Source: an uncultured Clostridia bacterium | GTDB lineage: Bacteria; Bacillota; Clostridia; Lachnospirales; CAG-274 | NCBI GenBank assembly: GCA_946630405.1 | Contig: CAMOYW010000079.1 | Location: 1 to 5,964, forward strand | DNA: 5,964 nucleotides | Direction: 5' to 3' | Shown: positions 5,702-5,964 of the stretch, one piece after another | Numbering within the stretch: position 1 is the first letter of the stretch | Layout: every line of letters begins with the position of its first letter | Made by a program: the position numbers and the translations under genes | Notes under the pieces: generated by a model | What the model was told of the DNA's origin: nothing | Seen by the model: the letters and a program-made list of their open reading frames with translations, nothing else | Databases searched by the model: none

Positions 5702-5964
5702 ATGACAAAGCAAGTCAAGTCAAAACGGCGGGTTGCCGATTATGGCGAAGTCTTTACAGCCGAGCGTGAAGTTAAGGCAATGTGCGATTTAGTCAAGGAC
5801 GAGACCGAAAGGATAGACAGCAGGTTTTTGGAACCTGCTTGTGGTGACGGAAATTTTTTAATAGAGGTACTGGAACGCAAATTGAATGTTGTCAAACGCC
5901 AATACCGCCGAAGTATGCTTGATTATGAGAAAAACTCCGTATTGGCGATCAGCAGTTTATACGG
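5702..5964 (+). CDS. Adenine-specific DNA methyltransferase, N-terminal part (cut by window end)
   Basis: The gene starts at ATG 5702 (MTKQVKSKRRVADYGEVFTA) and is still open after 87 codons at the window edge. GEVFTAEREVKAM (15-27) resembles motif X of N6-adenine methyltransferases (the GEFYTP-type segment of HsdM-like enzymes). FLEPACGDGNFL (42-53) is a clear SAM-binding motif I of the D/E-P-A-C-G-x-G form. Motif X preceding motif I fits the gamma-class order seen in type I, type IIG and related enzymes. The catalytic NPPY/DPPY motif would lie beyond the window. The expected role is to methylate adenine in host DNA as part of a restriction-modification or other defence system, or as a solitary methylase; no nuclease is visible here. 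Arginine codons are 7 CGN and 2 AGG of 9, opposite to tgt. The methyltransferase assignment is firm, the system type unknown. Confidence 0.88.
   Translation, partial: MTKQVKSKRRVADYGEVFTAEREVKAMCDLVKDETERIDSRFLEPACGDGNFLIEVLERKLNVVKRQYRRSMLDYEKNSVLAISSLY

Overview
The window looks like a piece of a Clostridia (Bacillota) chromosome, possibly a gut Oscillospiraceae/Ruminococcus-like organism. This rests on the single-chain PurL of the clostridial size class (1247 aa), strong AGGAGG-type ribosome binding sites, moderate GC, and heavy AGA/AGG and CTT codon use. The family-level guess is weak. Everything recognisable reads left to right on the + strand.

Left part (1-4779), housekeeping operon. 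The window opens inside tgt, the tRNA-guanine transglycosylase of the queuosine pathway, which lacks about its first 73 codons. One base after its stop comes purL, encoding a complete large-type FGAM synthase for step 4 of de novo purine synthesis. Eleven bases after purL, behind a near-perfect Shine-Dalgarno sequence, is a 31-codon gene for a hydrophobic, probably membrane-inserted peptide of unknown function. A strong intrinsic terminator (4810-4851) closes the unit.

Right part (4852-5964), accessory-looking module. It holds a complete 200-aa serine recombinase with all expected catalytic residues. Its upstream region carries two inverted repeats, one 29 bp long and recombinase-site-like, lying over a candidate promoter. 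A visibly AT-rich 168-bp gap follows. Then comes the first 87 codons of an adenine-specific DNA methyltransferase, cut by the window end, whose ribosome binding site sits beside an imperfect hairpin. Arginine codon choice changes across the window: 18 of 19 are AGA/AGG in tgt, 7 of 13 in the recombinase, and 2 of 9 in the methyltransferase. This fits a horizontally acquired modification or restriction-modification island inserted after the purL terminator.

Functional reading: the left genes both touch guanine/purine metabolism (Tgt releases guanine when it inserts preQ1; PurL makes purines) and appear translationally coupled. The right genes form a mobile, defence-type neighbourhood whose remaining parts (restriction subunit, helicase, specificity factor) would lie beyond the window if present. 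The least explained items are the 31-aa peptide gene and the inverted repeats around the recombinase.
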